Both the position numbers and the translations under genes were made by a program. A stretch of DNA of 64,000 nucleotides. Origin: Pseudomonas migulae (GTDB lineage: Bacteria; Pseudomonadota; Gammaproteobacteria; Pseudomonadales; Pseudomonadaceae). A model generated the notes under the pieces. It saw only the letters and a list, made by a program, of their open reading frames with translations, was not told where the DNA came from and searched no databases. Below are positions 11,514 to 19,766 of this stretch, piece by piece; the first letter of the stretch is position 1, and each line of letters begins with the position of its first letter. Location: NCBI RefSeq assembly GCF_024169315.1, contig NZ_JALJWR010000001.1:3646501-3710500 (forward strand). Direction: 5' to 3'.

Positions 11514-12729
11514 AGCGGTTTCTGCAACAGTAGAGACCGATTCCGCTGAGCAGGCTGTAACTCAGCAGGCCGACCCAGCCCACCGCGCTGGCCGGCCACA
11601 GCCCGACCATCGGCGCGAGCCACACCAGCGGCACATTCGATGCCAGGCGCAGCAGCTCCAGCTTCAACGCCCACGGGCGATTCTCCAGGGCCACGCCCAA
11701 CGTAAACAAACCTAATGCCACCGCACTCCAGCCGAGCACCAACGCGGCGGTCGGCAGCTGCGGCTCGAAGTTCATCAAGTAACTGCCAAGCGCGATGTAG
11801 ACGCAGAACTGCAGCAGGACGTAAATCTGCTGACGCCCGTCCAGCGGCACTTCGAATTTGCGGAACTGGCTCAGGTCCGGCTTGTTCATCGGGTACTTCG
11901 CGGCCACATCCGCCGGACGCCAGCCGGTGCGCATGAACCAGATCCGCAGCTTGTCCCACGTGCTTTCAGCCCGTCGCGCGTCATCCCACAGCTGCGCGTA
12001 AAACTGCACGTTTGCCCACAACGGATTCCAGCTCGCCAGCGGCGTGGTCACGCCGAAAATCACCGGTTCGTTGTCGTCTTCTTCCTGGAACGAGCCAAAC
12101 AGACGGTCCCAAATAATGAACACCCCGCCGTAGTTGCGATCCATGTAGAGAGCGTTCTGTGCATGGTGGGCCCGATGATTGGACGGCGTGACGAAGAACC
12201 ACTCGAACCAGCCAAGCTTGGGAATGTGCCGCGTATGCACCCAGAATTGATACAGCAGGTTAAGCGCCGCGACGCTGATGAACACCAGCAGCGGCACACC
12301 GAGCACGGCCATCGGCAGGTAGAAAATCCAGCTCAACAGAAACCCGGTACTGGTCTGGCGCAACGCCGTGGAGAGGTTGTAGTCCTCGCTCTGGTGATGC
12401 ACCGAATGCGCCGCCCAGAGGATGTTGCGTTCATGGCCCATGCGATGCAGCCAGTAGTAGCAGAAGTCATAGAGGACGAAGGCAAATACCCAGACCCAGA
12501 CGCTGTCGGCCGAGAGCTCGAACAGCGCCAGGTGCTTGAGGGCAAATGCGTAGGTCACCAGCCCCACACCCTTGGTCAACAGGCCCGTGGTGGTGGAGAG
12601 CACGCCGGTGCTGATGCTGTTGATCGCGTCGGCCAGCCGATAATTGCTCACCCCGCGCCAACGGTCGGCCAGCAGTTCGACGGCAATCAGCACAAAGAAG
12701 AACGGCACCGCATACAGAATGAAGTCCAT
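11494..12729 (-). CDS. Sterol desaturase / fatty acid hydroxylase family membrane protein
   Basis: Di-iron membrane oxygenase-type protein of 411 residues. The eight-histidine signature is clear: HRMGHE near residue 95, HSVHHQSE near 108, and SNHRAHHAQN near 180. About 270 residues form the hydroxylase domain. The rest adds several further membrane helices (VLLQFCVYIALGSYL, AALVLGWSAVALGLFTLGVAL, VGWVGLLSYSLLSGIGLY) beyond the minimal family length. The substrate is not evident; bacterial relatives act on lipids or sterol-like compounds. It is convergent with, and overlaps by 20 bases, the DedA gene. Confidence 0.85.
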   Translation of the reverse strand: MDFILYAVPFFFVLIAVELLADRWRGVSNYRLADAINSISTGVLSTTTGLLTKGVGLVTYAFALKHLALFELSADSVWVWVFAFVLYDFCYYWLHRMGHERNILWAAHSVHHQSEDYNLSTALRQTSTGFLLSWIFYLPMAVLGVPLLVFISVAALNLLYQFWVHTRHIPKLGWFEWFFVTPSNHRAHHAQNALYMDRNYGGVFIIWDRLFGSFQEEDDNEPVIFGVTTPLASWNPLWANVQFYAQLWDDARRAESTWDKLRIWFMRTGWRPADVAAKYPMNKPDLSQFRKFEVPLDGRQQIYVLLQFCVYIALGSYLMNFEPQLPTAALVLGWSAVALGLFTLGVALENRPWALKLELLRLASNVPLVWLAPMVGLWPASAVGWVGLLSYSLLSGIGLYCCRNRFTRLAS

Positions 12730-12844
12730 GACGCGCCCTGATCGGAATCTTGAGGACAGATCCTATGTTTAGCCGCGAATTAACCCTATGGCAACGAGTG
12801 ACAAATTAGTGGACATTTAACGCCATGAATCTGGAGAAAAACCC

Positions 12845-13513
12845 ATGAGCAAAAAAATTGCAGTGATCCTTTCCGGCTGTGGCGTCTACGACGGCGCCGA
12901 GATCCACGAAAGTGTGATCACCCTGCTGCGCCTGGACCAGCGTGGCGCTCAGGTGCAGTGCTTTGCCCCCAACATCGCGCAGTTGCATGTGATCAACCAC
13001 CTGACCGGTGAAGAAATGCCCGAGTCACGCAATGTGCTGGTCGAATCGGCGCGGATCGCCCGGGGCAACATCAAGGATATCCGCGAGGCCGACGTCGAGG
13101 ATTTCGACGCGCTGATCGTGCCGGGTGGTTTTGGCGCGGCGAAGAACCTGTCGAACTTCGCGATCGAAGGCGCTGGCTGCACGGTGCAACCGGAGGTCCT
13201 GGCGCTGGCTGAAGCGTTCGCTGAAGCGGGCAAACCGGTCGGGCTGATCTGCATCTCCCCGGCGCTGGCCGCGAAGATTTATGGGCCGGGTGTCAAATGC
13301 ACCATCGGCAACGATGCTGACACTGCAGCGGCCATGAACAAGATGGGCGCGACCCATGCGGACTGCGCGGTGACAGACATCGTCGAAGACAAGGCGCGAA
13401 AACTGGTGAGCACTCCGGCGTACATGCTGGCGCAGAGCATCAGCGAAGCAGCGTCGGGCATCAACAAACTGGTCGACCGCGTCCTCGAACTCACCCACGA
13501 AAACGACGCTTAA
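12845..13513 (+). CDS. elbB: Isoprenoid biosynthesis glyoxalase ElbB
   Basis: A DJ-1/PfpI-superfamily protein of 222 residues, long annotated as enhancing isoprenoid/lycopene yield and reported to have glyoxalase activity. It shows the ElbB N-terminus (KKIAVILSGCGVYDGAEIHE), the loop LIVPGGFGAAKNLS, and the nucleophile elbow GLICISPA with the candidate catalytic cysteine. An Asn-Asp-Ala insert (GNDADTAAAMNKMGA) is typical of the subgroup. It appears monocistronic, with a REP pair behind it. Confidence 0.93.
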   Translation: MSKKIAVILSGCGVYDGAEIHESVITLLRLDQRGAQVQCFAPNIAQLHVINHLTGEEMPESRNVLVESARIARGNIKDIREADVEDFDALIVPGGFGAAKNLSNFAIEGAGCTVQPEVLALAEAFAEAGKPVGLICISPALAAKIYGPGVKCTIGNDADTAAAMNKMGATHADCAVTDIVEDKARKLVSTPAYMLAQSISEAASGINKLVDRVLELTHENDA

Positions 13514-13523
13514 CGCGGTCAAA

Positions 13524-13616
13524 ATGTGGGAGCGGGCTTGCTCGCGAAGGCATTGTGTCAGTCGACATCAATGTTGAATGTCAGGGCCCCTTCGCGAGCA
13601 AGCCCGCTCCCACATT
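13524..13616. repeat. REP pair
   Basis: Inverted REP copies (core GTGGGAGCGGGCTTGCTCGC) separated by about 38 bases, lying between elbB and the convergent DUF188 gene. Confidence 0.85.
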
Positions 13617-13630
13617 GGTCCGAGTGAGGT

Positions 13631-14086
13631 TCAGGATTTTCGGGTTAGTCGGGTAAGAATCCGGTCCAGCGCATTGGCAAACGCCTGCTTCTCGCGATCA
13701 CCAAACGGTGCCGGGCCGCCGCTCATCTGCCCCTGCTCGCGCAGGTCGGTGAACAGATTGCGCACCGCCAGCCGGTCGCCCATGTTCTGTGCATCAAACT
13801 CCTTCCCCCGAGGGTCCAGCGCTGCCACACCTTTCTTGACCAGTCGATCCGCGAGCGGTACGTCGCTGCAGATCACCAGTTCACCGGGCACCGCGTGCTC
13901 GACCAGATAATCGTCCGCCGCATCCGGGCCACTGGGCACCACGATCAGCTTCACCAACGCCAACCCCGGCTTGATCTGCGGCTGCCCGGCCACCAACACC
14001 ACTTCGAACTGGCGCTTGAGGGCGAACTTCACCACCAGATCCTTGGCCGCCCGAGGACAGGCGTCGGCATCGATCCACACACGCAT
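13631..14086 (-). CDS. YaiI/YqxD family protein (DUF188)
   Basis: A conserved cytoplasmic protein of 151 residues with unknown function. The N-terminal signature MRVWIDADACPRAAKDLV and the PIN-like acidic strand are seen, together with the motif GDVPLADRLVKKGVAALDPRG written here as CSDVPLADRLVKKG. The length is typical. PIN-like folds suggest a nuclease-type fold, but activity has not been inferred. It is flanked on both sides by REP pairs, so it is probably a single-gene unit. Confidence 0.88.
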   Translation of the reverse strand: MRVWIDADACPRAAKDLVVKFALKRQFEVVLVAGQPQIKPGLALVKLIVVPSGPDAADDYLVEHAVPGELVICSDVPLADRLVKKGVAALDPRGKEFDAQNMGDRLAVRNLFTDLREQGQMSGGPAPFGDREKQAFANALDRILTRLTRKS

Positions 14087-14109
14087 TGGGTTTTCCTCCC
14101 TTTGAAAAG

Positions 14110-14175
14110 CTTCGCGGGCAAGCCTCGCTCCTACAGGTTATACACAATCCTGTGGGAGCGAGGCTTGCCCGCGAA
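14110..14175. repeat. REP pair (variant core GGGAGCGAGGCTTGC)
   Basis: Close inverted pair with arms TTCGCGGGCAAGCCTCGCTC and its complement, separated by about 18 bases. The GAGGC variant also appears at 45206-45298. Confidence 0.85.
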
Positions 14176-14196
14176 TATGAGCGCAGCGAATGCTTT

Positions 14197-16095
14197 TCAG
14201 GAAACCGAAACCCGCCGTTTCTCCGCCATCCAGCTACGCCCATACAACACAATAATCGCAAGGATCGCCACCGCCTGAGCACTCAGCGAATACGCATCCG
14301 CGTGAATGCCCAGCCAGTCGAACTCAAAGAACGGCACCGGCCGCGTGCCGAAGATCCCGGCTTCCTGCAAGGCTTTCACGCCGTGTCCGGCAAACACCAC
14401 CGACAACGCGCACAACAGAGCGGCGTTGATACTGAAGAACAACGACAGCGGCAGTTTCGCCGAACCACGCAGAATCACCCACGCCAGACCCACCAGCAGC
14501 ACCAGCGCCGTGGCACCGCCGGCCAATACCGCGTTGTGCCCCGCTGGCCCGGCCTGCAGCCACAAGGTTTCGTAGAACAGAATCACTTCAAACAGCTCGC
14601 GATACACCGAGAAAAACGCCAGCGTCGCAAAGCCGAAACGCCCGCCGCCGCCCACCAGGCTGCTCTTGATGTAATCCTGCCAGGCCGCCGCGTGGCGACG
14701 GTCGTGCATCCACACGCCGAGCCAGAGCACCATGACCGCGGCGAACAACGCCGTCGCGCCCTCGAGCAATTCACGTTGCGAACCGCTGACATCGATCACA
14801 TAAGCCGCCAGCGCCCAGGTCGCCAGACCGGCCACCAGTGCCAGGCCCCAACCGACGTTGACACTGCGCACCGCCGATTGCTGGCCGGTGTTGCGCAGGA
14901 ACGCGAGGATCGCCGCCAGCACCAGGATCGCTTCGAGACCTTCGCGCAGCAGAATCAACAGACCGGAGATGTAGCTCAGCGACCAGCTCAGGCCATCACT
15001 GCCAAGCAGGCCGGCGGATTCCTTCAACCTGGTTTTGGCCGCATCCAGACGCTGCTGGACCTCGGCCACCGGCAAGCCATCCTGCAACGACTGACGGTAA
15101 GCCATCAGGGATTTTTCAGTGTCTTTGCGCACGTTGGCGTCGACGTTGTCCAGGGAGCTTTCGACCAGTTCGAAACCTTCCAGGTACGCCGCCACCGACA
15201 GGTCATAGGCCTGATCGTGATCGCCGGCGCGATAGGCCGCGACGCTCTTGTCCAGGGTTGCAGCGGTGTAGTCGAGCAGTTGCGCCGGGCCACGCTTGAC
15301 CTGCGGCGGCTGAGAACGCTGGGCGCGGAAGGTCGCTGCCGCTTGCGGGCCTTCAGCGGCCAGCACTTCGGCCGGGGTCTGACGGGCGAGGTCGGCGATG
15401 TTGTAGGTTTTTTCGGATTTTGCCGCGGCCGGGTCAGCACTGAAACTGGCGATGTAAGTGGCGAGATCCCAACGCTGACGGTCATCCAGCTGATCGGCGA
15501 AGGCCGGCATGTCGGTGCCTTCCACGCCCATCCCCAAGGTGTTGTAGATCGCGTAGAGGCTCAATCGGTCCTGGCGCGCGGCATCGCGCAGATTGGCGGG
15601 CGGCGGCGTCAGACCGACACCGGCCGGGCCATCGCCGGCTCCCGCATCGCCATGGCAAACCGAACAATGCTGGGCGTACAGCGGCGCTCCCCGGGTCGGA
15701 TCCGGCGTAATGATCGGCGCCTGACTGACTTCATAGGTCACAGCCAGCTTCGCACCGAGCTGCCGAGCCTGACGGGCGACGTCCGCACCGTCCTGCCGGG
15801 CCGCGATGGCTTTGCGCAGCGTGCTGACGCCCTGCTCCAATCCGGCCTTTTCCGGCTTCTCCGGCATGGCGGCGATCAAGCCTTGCAACGCCTTGGTAAA
15901 TTCCAGCTGCTCGCGGTATTCGGATTCATTGATGACCTTGCCCGCTTGCACAGACTCCGGGTAGTCGGCGCCGATGTAATCGAGCAAATGCAGCGCCTGC
16001 GGCGCGCCTTCCACGGTGTCGGCCAGCAGGTTGGAACTGCACAAGGCAAACAGCGGCAATACCAGCCAGGCCAGGAAACGGGACGGGGCAGTCAT
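14197..16095 (-). CDS. Cytochrome c / FTR1 family iron permease fusion
   Basis: Probable high-affinity iron uptake protein (632 residues) with several parts in order. A signal peptide (MTAPSRFLAWLVLPLFALCS...LLA) comes first, then a periplasmic helical segment. A class I cytochrome c domain follows at about residues 120-220, with the haem site CSVCH and a later Met ligand region (GTDMPAF). Another periplasmic helical stretch leads to a C-terminal FTR1 permease from about residue 370. The permease has two iron-binding REXXE motifs (LREGLEAIL and YRELFEVIL). In FTR1 systems an electron-transfer partner couples iron oxidation to permeation; here the haem domain is fused. No obvious Fur box was found upstream. 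Confidence 0.9.
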   Translation of the reverse strand: MTAPSRFLAWLVLPLFALCSSNLLADTVEGAPQALHLLDYIGADYPESVQAGKVINESEYREQLEFTKALQGLIAAMPEKPEKAGLEQGVSTLRKAIAARQDGADVARQARQLGAKLAVTYEVSQAPIITPDPTRGAPLYAQHCSVCHGDAGAGDGPAGVGLTPPPANLRDAARQDRLSLYAIYNTLGMGVEGTDMPAFADQLDDRQRWDLATYIASFSADPAAAKSEKTYNIADLARQTPAEVLAAEGPQAAATFRAQRSQPPQVKRGPAQLLDYTAATLDKSVAAYRAGDHDQAYDLSVAAYLEGFELVESSLDNVDANVRKDTEKSLMAYRQSLQDGLPVAEVQQRLDAAKTRLKESAGLLGSDGLSWSLSYISGLLILLREGLEAILVLAAILAFLRNTGQQSAVRSVNVGWGLALVAGLATWALAAYVIDVSGSQRELLEGATALFAAVMVLWLGVWMHDRRHAAAWQDYIKSSLVGGGGRFGFATLAFFSVYRELFEVILFYETLWLQAGPAGHNAVLAGGATALVLLVGLAWVILRGSAKLPLSLFFSINAALLCALSVVFAGHGVKALQEAGIFGTRPVPFFEFDWLGIHADAYSLSAQAVAILAIIVLYGRSWMAEKRRVSVS

Positions 16096-16407
16096 GAATG
16101 AATCTCAATTGGAAATACGAAGTAACACATTGTTCACTTCGAATGAGTTTCGCTCAAGCTTTGTTGTGTGAAACGCAGCATGGCGCTCCGGTTTGCGCTT
16201 TCGTCGGGTGATGGCACTTTCAAAAAAATGCAACCAAAAAGCCATTACGTCGCCACTATCCCTGTTTATAATGCCCCGCCTGCAATAGAGCGACATGGCA
16301 TTCAAGCTCCTCCACCCAGGAGGAATTGGCAGGACGCCAGTCTGCGCCGATAGGTCTTAACAGCCCGACCAGCAAGCGCGGCTGCTTACACTCAGGGAAG
16401 AAGTACT
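16096..16407. other. Intergenic region between FTR1 fusion and COG3014 operon
   Basis: About 312 bases divide two divergent units. A sigma-70-like promoter pointing right is described separately. The rest is A/T-richer than the genes, with no convincing open frame or strong Fur-type palindrome seen by eye. Confidence 0.6.
16245..16272 (+). promoter_or_regulatory. Candidate sigma-70 promoter for the envelope lipoprotein operon
   Basis: A perfect -10 hexamer TATAAT at 16267-16272 lies 16 bases after a weak -35 TTACGT at 16245-16250. The first gene begins about 136 bases further on, leaving a long leader. Confidence 0.4.
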
Positions 16408-17805
16408 ATGGCCTCCCGCGCCCTAACCTTGATCGCGCTCAGCGCTGTCACCTTGCTCTCCGGCTGTTCGGCCTTTCGCAACTACGATTCGGAACTCGCA
16501 CAGACCAACCAGCAACTGGCTGCCGGCAACGTCGACGCCGCGCTGACCCTGCTGGAAAAGAACAACACCGGCGAAGACAAAGACCTGCTGTATTACTTCG
16601 AGAAAGGTGAACTGCTGCGCGCCAAGGGCGACTTGTCCGGCAGCCAGAACGCCTGGACCAGCGCCGATGCGGTGGTCGGCAAGTGGGAAGACGCGGTCAA
16701 GCTCGATACCGCCAAGTACGTCGCTCAGTTCGGCAGCTTCCTGGTGAACGACAAGGTCCGTCGCTACGAAGGCTACGACTACGAAAAAGTCATGCTGACC
16801 ACGCAAATGGCCCTGAACCTGCTGGCCGTGAACGACTTCGACGGCGCGCGCACCGCGATCAAGAAAACCCACGAACGTGAAGCCGTGATCGCCGACCTGC
16901 GCGACAAGGAATACCTCAAGAGCGAAGAGGAAGCCGAGAAAGAAGGCGTCAAGACCGAATACAAAGACCTGCAGGGTTACCCGGTCGCCAGCCTCGATGC
17001 GCCGGAAGTGGTCGGCCTGAAAAACAGCTACCAGAGTGCGTTCAGCCATTACCTGGCCGGCTTCGTCTACGAAGCCCTGGGTGAAAAAGACCTGGCCGCG
17101 CCGGGTTATCGCAAAGCGGCCGAACTGCGCCCGAACACCCCGCTGCTGGAACAGGCACTGAAGGACCTCGACAAGAAAAACGCCAAGGACGAGGACAGCG
17201 ACATCCTGATCGTCGTGCAAAGCGGCCTGGCGCCGGCCCGGGATTCGATCCGCGTACCCCTGCCTCTGCCCATCAGCGGCAATGTGGTGATCACCCCGCT
17301 GTCGTTCCCGATCATCAAGCCTGATACCTCCACCGCCACGCTCGCCCAGATCGGCGTGGACGGCCAGCAGGTCAACCTGACGCAACTCAACAGCATCACC
17401 GCCATGTCCCGCCGCGCGCTGCGTGACGACATGCCGGGCATCATTGTGCGCACCACCGTTCGCGCCGTGACCCGTGGCGTGGCGCAGAAGCAGATCAACG
17501 AAACCAACCCGCTGGCGGGCCTGGCGGTCGGTATCACTTCAGCCGTGCTCGAAGGTGCCGATACCCGTACGTGGCGCACCCTGCCGGACAACACCCAGGT
17601 GGTGCGCCTGCGCCTGAAGAAAGGCGAGCACCAGGTCACGCTGCCAAGTGCGGTCGGTGGTTCGGTAGTCAAGATTACTGTCGATCAACGCTATCAGGTC
17701 ATCAGCCTGCGTGCCGTGGGCAGCCAGGTGTTCGCCAGCGGCCTGGCGGCTCACGTCGTCCCAAGCAGCAGCCCAACGGCCGTGGCCAGCCTCAAACAAC
17801 CTTAA
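16408..17805 (+). CDS. COG3014 family lipoprotein
   Basis: A 465-residue predicted lipoprotein: hydrophobic N-terminus with lipobox LLSGC (Cys20). The following 200 residues are helical and TPR-like (QLAAGNVDAALTLLEKNN, AGFVYEALGEKDLAAPGYRKAAELRPN). The C-terminal half is beta-rich (DSDILIVVQSGLAPAR onwards). It is the first gene of a four-gene cluster with YcfL and LpoB-like proteins. The family is conserved in Gram-negatives next to LpoB-type genes, but its job is unknown. A scaffold role at the envelope is only inference from its repeats and neighbours. Confidence 0.85.
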   Translation: MASRALTLIALSAVTLLSGCSAFRNYDSELAQTNQQLAAGNVDAALTLLEKNNTGEDKDLLYYFEKGELLRAKGDLSGSQNAWTSADAVVGKWEDAVKLDTAKYVAQFGSFLVNDKVRRYEGYDYEKVMLTTQMALNLLAVNDFDGARTAIKKTHEREAVIADLRDKEYLKSEEEAEKEGVKTEYKDLQGYPVASLDAPEVVGLKNSYQSAFSHYLAGFVYEALGEKDLAAPGYRKAAELRPNTPLLEQALKDLDKKNAKDEDSDILIVVQSGLAPARDSIRVPLPLPISGNVVITPLSFPIIKPDTSTATLAQIGVDGQQVNLTQLNSITAMSRRALRDDMPGIIVRTTVRAVTRGVAQKQINETNPLAGLAVGITSAVLEGADTRTWRTLPDNTQVVRLRLKKGEHQVTLPSAVGGSVVKITVDQRYQVISLRAVGSQVFASGLAAHVVPSSSPTAVASLKQP

Positions 17806-17820
17806 GAACGGAGTCTTTAC

Positions 17821-18192
17821 ATGCGTTTCAAACTCATCGCTGTCGTCGCCCTGGCCTTGCTGGCCGGTTGCGCCACACCGCCGCCACCGGAGCCAGGCAG
17901 CGCCGCCAGCAAAGTCGTGGCCATGGGCAAGCTGAAGAACATTGTGGTGGGCGCCATGCGCGTCGCCCGGGAAAACGGCTTCATGACGGTCAATGTGCAG
18001 CTGAGCAACACCAGCTTCAACAACAAGACCTTCTACTACCGCTTTGCCTGGCTCGGCCCTGAAGGCTTCCCGATTGCCGAAGAAGAAACCTGGAAAAGCC
18101 AGATGATGTACGGCGAGCAGACCAGTTTCATCCAGGCCATCGCGCCCACCGCCAAAGCCGTGGATTTCCGCCTCGAAATCAAAACGCCTTAA
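17821..18192 (+). CDS. YcfL family lipoprotein (DUF1425)
   Basis: A small lipoprotein of 123 residues with lipobox LLAGC (Cys17) followed by a Pro-rich linker (ATPPPPEPG). The domain is immunoglobulin-like (MTVNVQLSNTSFNNKTFYYRFAWLGPEGFPI). It starts 15 bases after the COG3014 gene and is followed 33 bases later by the LpoB-like gene. In E. coli, ycfL sits directly beside lpoB, so the linkage is conserved across phyla. Its function is not established. Confidence 0.87.
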   Translation: MRFKLIAVVALALLAGCATPPPPEPGSAASKVVAMGKLKNIVVGAMRVARENGFMTVNVQLSNTSFNNKTFYYRFAWLGPEGFPIAEEETWKSQMMYGEQTSFIQAIAPTAKAVDFRLEIKTP

Positions 18193-18225
18193 CACCCTAT
18201 TCGTTCAGTTTTAGAGAGCATTCCC

Positions 18226-18813
18226 ATGTTTGCACGTTTTTCGTTCATCGCCGTTATCGCCCTGCTGGCCAGCGGTTGCGCCAATACCTCGCCTGTTCTG
18301 GGCAGCAAGAACATCAGCTACGGCGACACCAAGGCCGTGGAAACCGTGACCAACGAGTTCGGCTCCACCGACCTGCAGATGATTGCCGAGTCCATGACCC
18401 GCTCCCTCGCCCAGTCCGGCATTCTGCAAGGCCGTCCGGTGGTTCAGGTCTACGACGTGAAGAACAAGACCAGCGAATACATCGACACTCGCGAAATAAC
18501 CACCAGCATCAAGACCCAGCTGATGAAGTCCGGCACCGCCCGCTTCGCCAGCGACAACACTGCCATGCAAAGCCAGGTCGACCAGCTCAAGCTGCAAAAC
18601 CAGAGCGGCCTGTACAAGAAAGCCACCGTGGCCAAGACCGGCAACATGATCGCCGCCAAATACCGTCTTGAAGGTTCGATCAGCTCGATCGTCAAGCGCA
18701 GCAGCGACTACAAGGACGTCTTCTACAAATTCAGCCTGCAATTGATCGACGTTGAAAGCGGTCTGGCCGAGTGGATGGACGAGAAAGAGATCCGCAAGAC
18801 CACGGAGCGTTAA
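18226..18813 (+). CDS. LpoB-like lipoprotein (penicillin-binding protein activator family)
   Basis: A 195-residue lipoprotein with lipobox LLASGC (Cys18), a short linker and a globular LpoB/TolB-N-type domain (IAESMTRSLAQSG, KYRLEGSISSIVKRSS, FSLQLIDVESGLAEW). In E. coli, LpoB activates PBP1b from the outer membrane. In Pseudomonas that activation is attributed to a different protein, LpoP, so the family name should not be read as proof of function here. It is third in the four-gene cluster, and the next gene begins 3 bases after its stop. Confidence 0.83.
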   Translation: MFARFSFIAVIALLASGCANTSPVLGSKNISYGDTKAVETVTNEFGSTDLQMIAESMTRSLAQSGILQGRPVVQVYDVKNKTSEYIDTREITTSIKTQLMKSGTARFASDNTAMQSQVDQLKLQNQSGLYKKATVAKTGNMIAAKYRLEGSISSIVKRSSDYKDVFYKFSLQLIDVESGLAEWMDEKEIRKTTER

Positions 18814-18816
18814 TCA

Positions 18817-19560
18817 ATGCGTGCATGGATTGGCATGATGGCCCTGGCTTGCGCGTTAAGCGCGCAGGCGGCCCCGAAAGTCGCGGTGACCGACCTGGCG
18901 TATCAGGAGCGAGTGGAGCAGTACATCCACATCGTTTCGGCCAAGAACAATTATCGCGAGGGTTACTACAGCGCCAGTGGTTCTTCGAGCTACAACGAAT
19001 TCGAAGCCACCACCAGCTACATCGAGCAAGCTGAGCTGCGCAAATTCACCGGCGACATCAAGGGCGAGATACTGCGCACCGGCATGTTCCAGCTGGTGCA
19101 AGGCACGCCGTACACCGCCGCGTCCAAGGGCGACATCTATGACGTGATCAAGCGGATCAAGGCCGGCAACTTCAAGGGTGCCGACTATGTGCTGTTCGGC
19201 ACCGTGTCGGACATTGATTTCACCCGCGACGTAACCGAACTGGCCAACACCGACAGCCATTCCGCCGTGTTGGGCCTGACCCTGGTGGCGGACTTCAGCC
19301 TGATCAACACCCGGACGTATGAAATCACCTCGGCTTTCACAGCGATGGGCGAAGGTCAGGACACCAAACTGGTGAATGGCCGGGACATCAAGGTTTCGCT
19401 GAACCGTCCGCGGGTGGTTCGTGACGTGTCCAAGGCGCTGGGTGAAGACGTGGCCGCGCAGTTGAGCCAACAGCTCGGTGGCGGTAGTTACCAGCAGCCA
19501 GGGCAAGCCCCATTACGCAACAACCTGCCACCGGATACGGCGCCGGTCATTTTGCGCTGA
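18817..19560 (+). CDS. Exported CsgG/LpoB-like protein
   Basis: A 247-residue protein with a signal peptide ending AQA, not a lipobox, so it is probably a soluble periplasmic protein. The body resembles the CsgG/LpoB nucleotide-binding-like fold (KFTGDIKGEILRTGMFQLVQG, KGADYVLFGTVSDIDF, LVADFSLINTRTYEIT). A Gln/Pro-rich tail (SYQQPGQAPLRNN) ends the protein. It lies 3 bases behind the LpoB-like gene and is surely co-transcribed with it. It could partner or be a diverged paralogue of the lipoprotein. The precise function is unknown. Confidence 0.78.
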   Translation: MRAWIGMMALACALSAQAAPKVAVTDLAYQERVEQYIHIVSAKNNYREGYYSASGSSSYNEFEATTSYIEQAELRKFTGDIKGEILRTGMFQLVQGTPYTAASKGDIYDVIKRIKAGNFKGADYVLFGTVSDIDFTRDVTELANTDSHSAVLGLTLVADFSLINTRTYEITSAFTAMGEGQDTKLVNGRDIKVSLNRPRVVRDVSKALGEDVAAQLSQQLGGGSYQQPGQAPLRNNLPPDTAPVILR

Positions 19561-19580
19561 TCCAGGGCTTGCTCTAACCC

Positions 19581-19701
19581 TGTGGTGAGTGCCTTTGTGG
19601 CGAGGGGATTTATCCCCGTTGGACTGCGCAGCAGTCCCATCTTTGGGGCCGCTTCGCGACCCAACGGGGATAAATCCCCTCGCCACAAAAACCCTCACCA
19701 C
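19581..19701. repeat. Long inverted repeat, GGGGATTTATCCCC family
   Basis: Arms share the core GTGGCGAGGGGATTTATCCC and enclose a short loop. The outer ends also pair (TGTGGTGAG with CTCACCAC). It lies behind the four-gene envelope operon. Confidence 0.88.
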
Positions 19702-19723
19702 GAGAGCATCCGCATCACAAATG

Positions 19724-19754
19724 AAAAAGGCGACCCCCAGGGTCGCCTTTTTTG
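19724..19754. terminator. Bidirectional terminator
   Basis: The stem AAGGCGACCC/GGGTCGCCTT is flanked by A and T runs. It is placed between the envelope operon and the convergent LysE-type gene. Confidence 0.87.
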
Positions 19755-19766
19755 TGGCTGCGAGTT

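Noticed and set aside
14086..16101. 671-residue open frame opposite the FTR1 fusion
   Set aside because: Arg/Gln/His-rich composition typical of an antisense shadow; the opposite strand carries a cytochrome c and FTR1 motifs.
16096..16200. Fur box before the FTR1 fusion
   Set aside because: No stretch close to the GATAATGATAATCATTATC pattern was found by eye.
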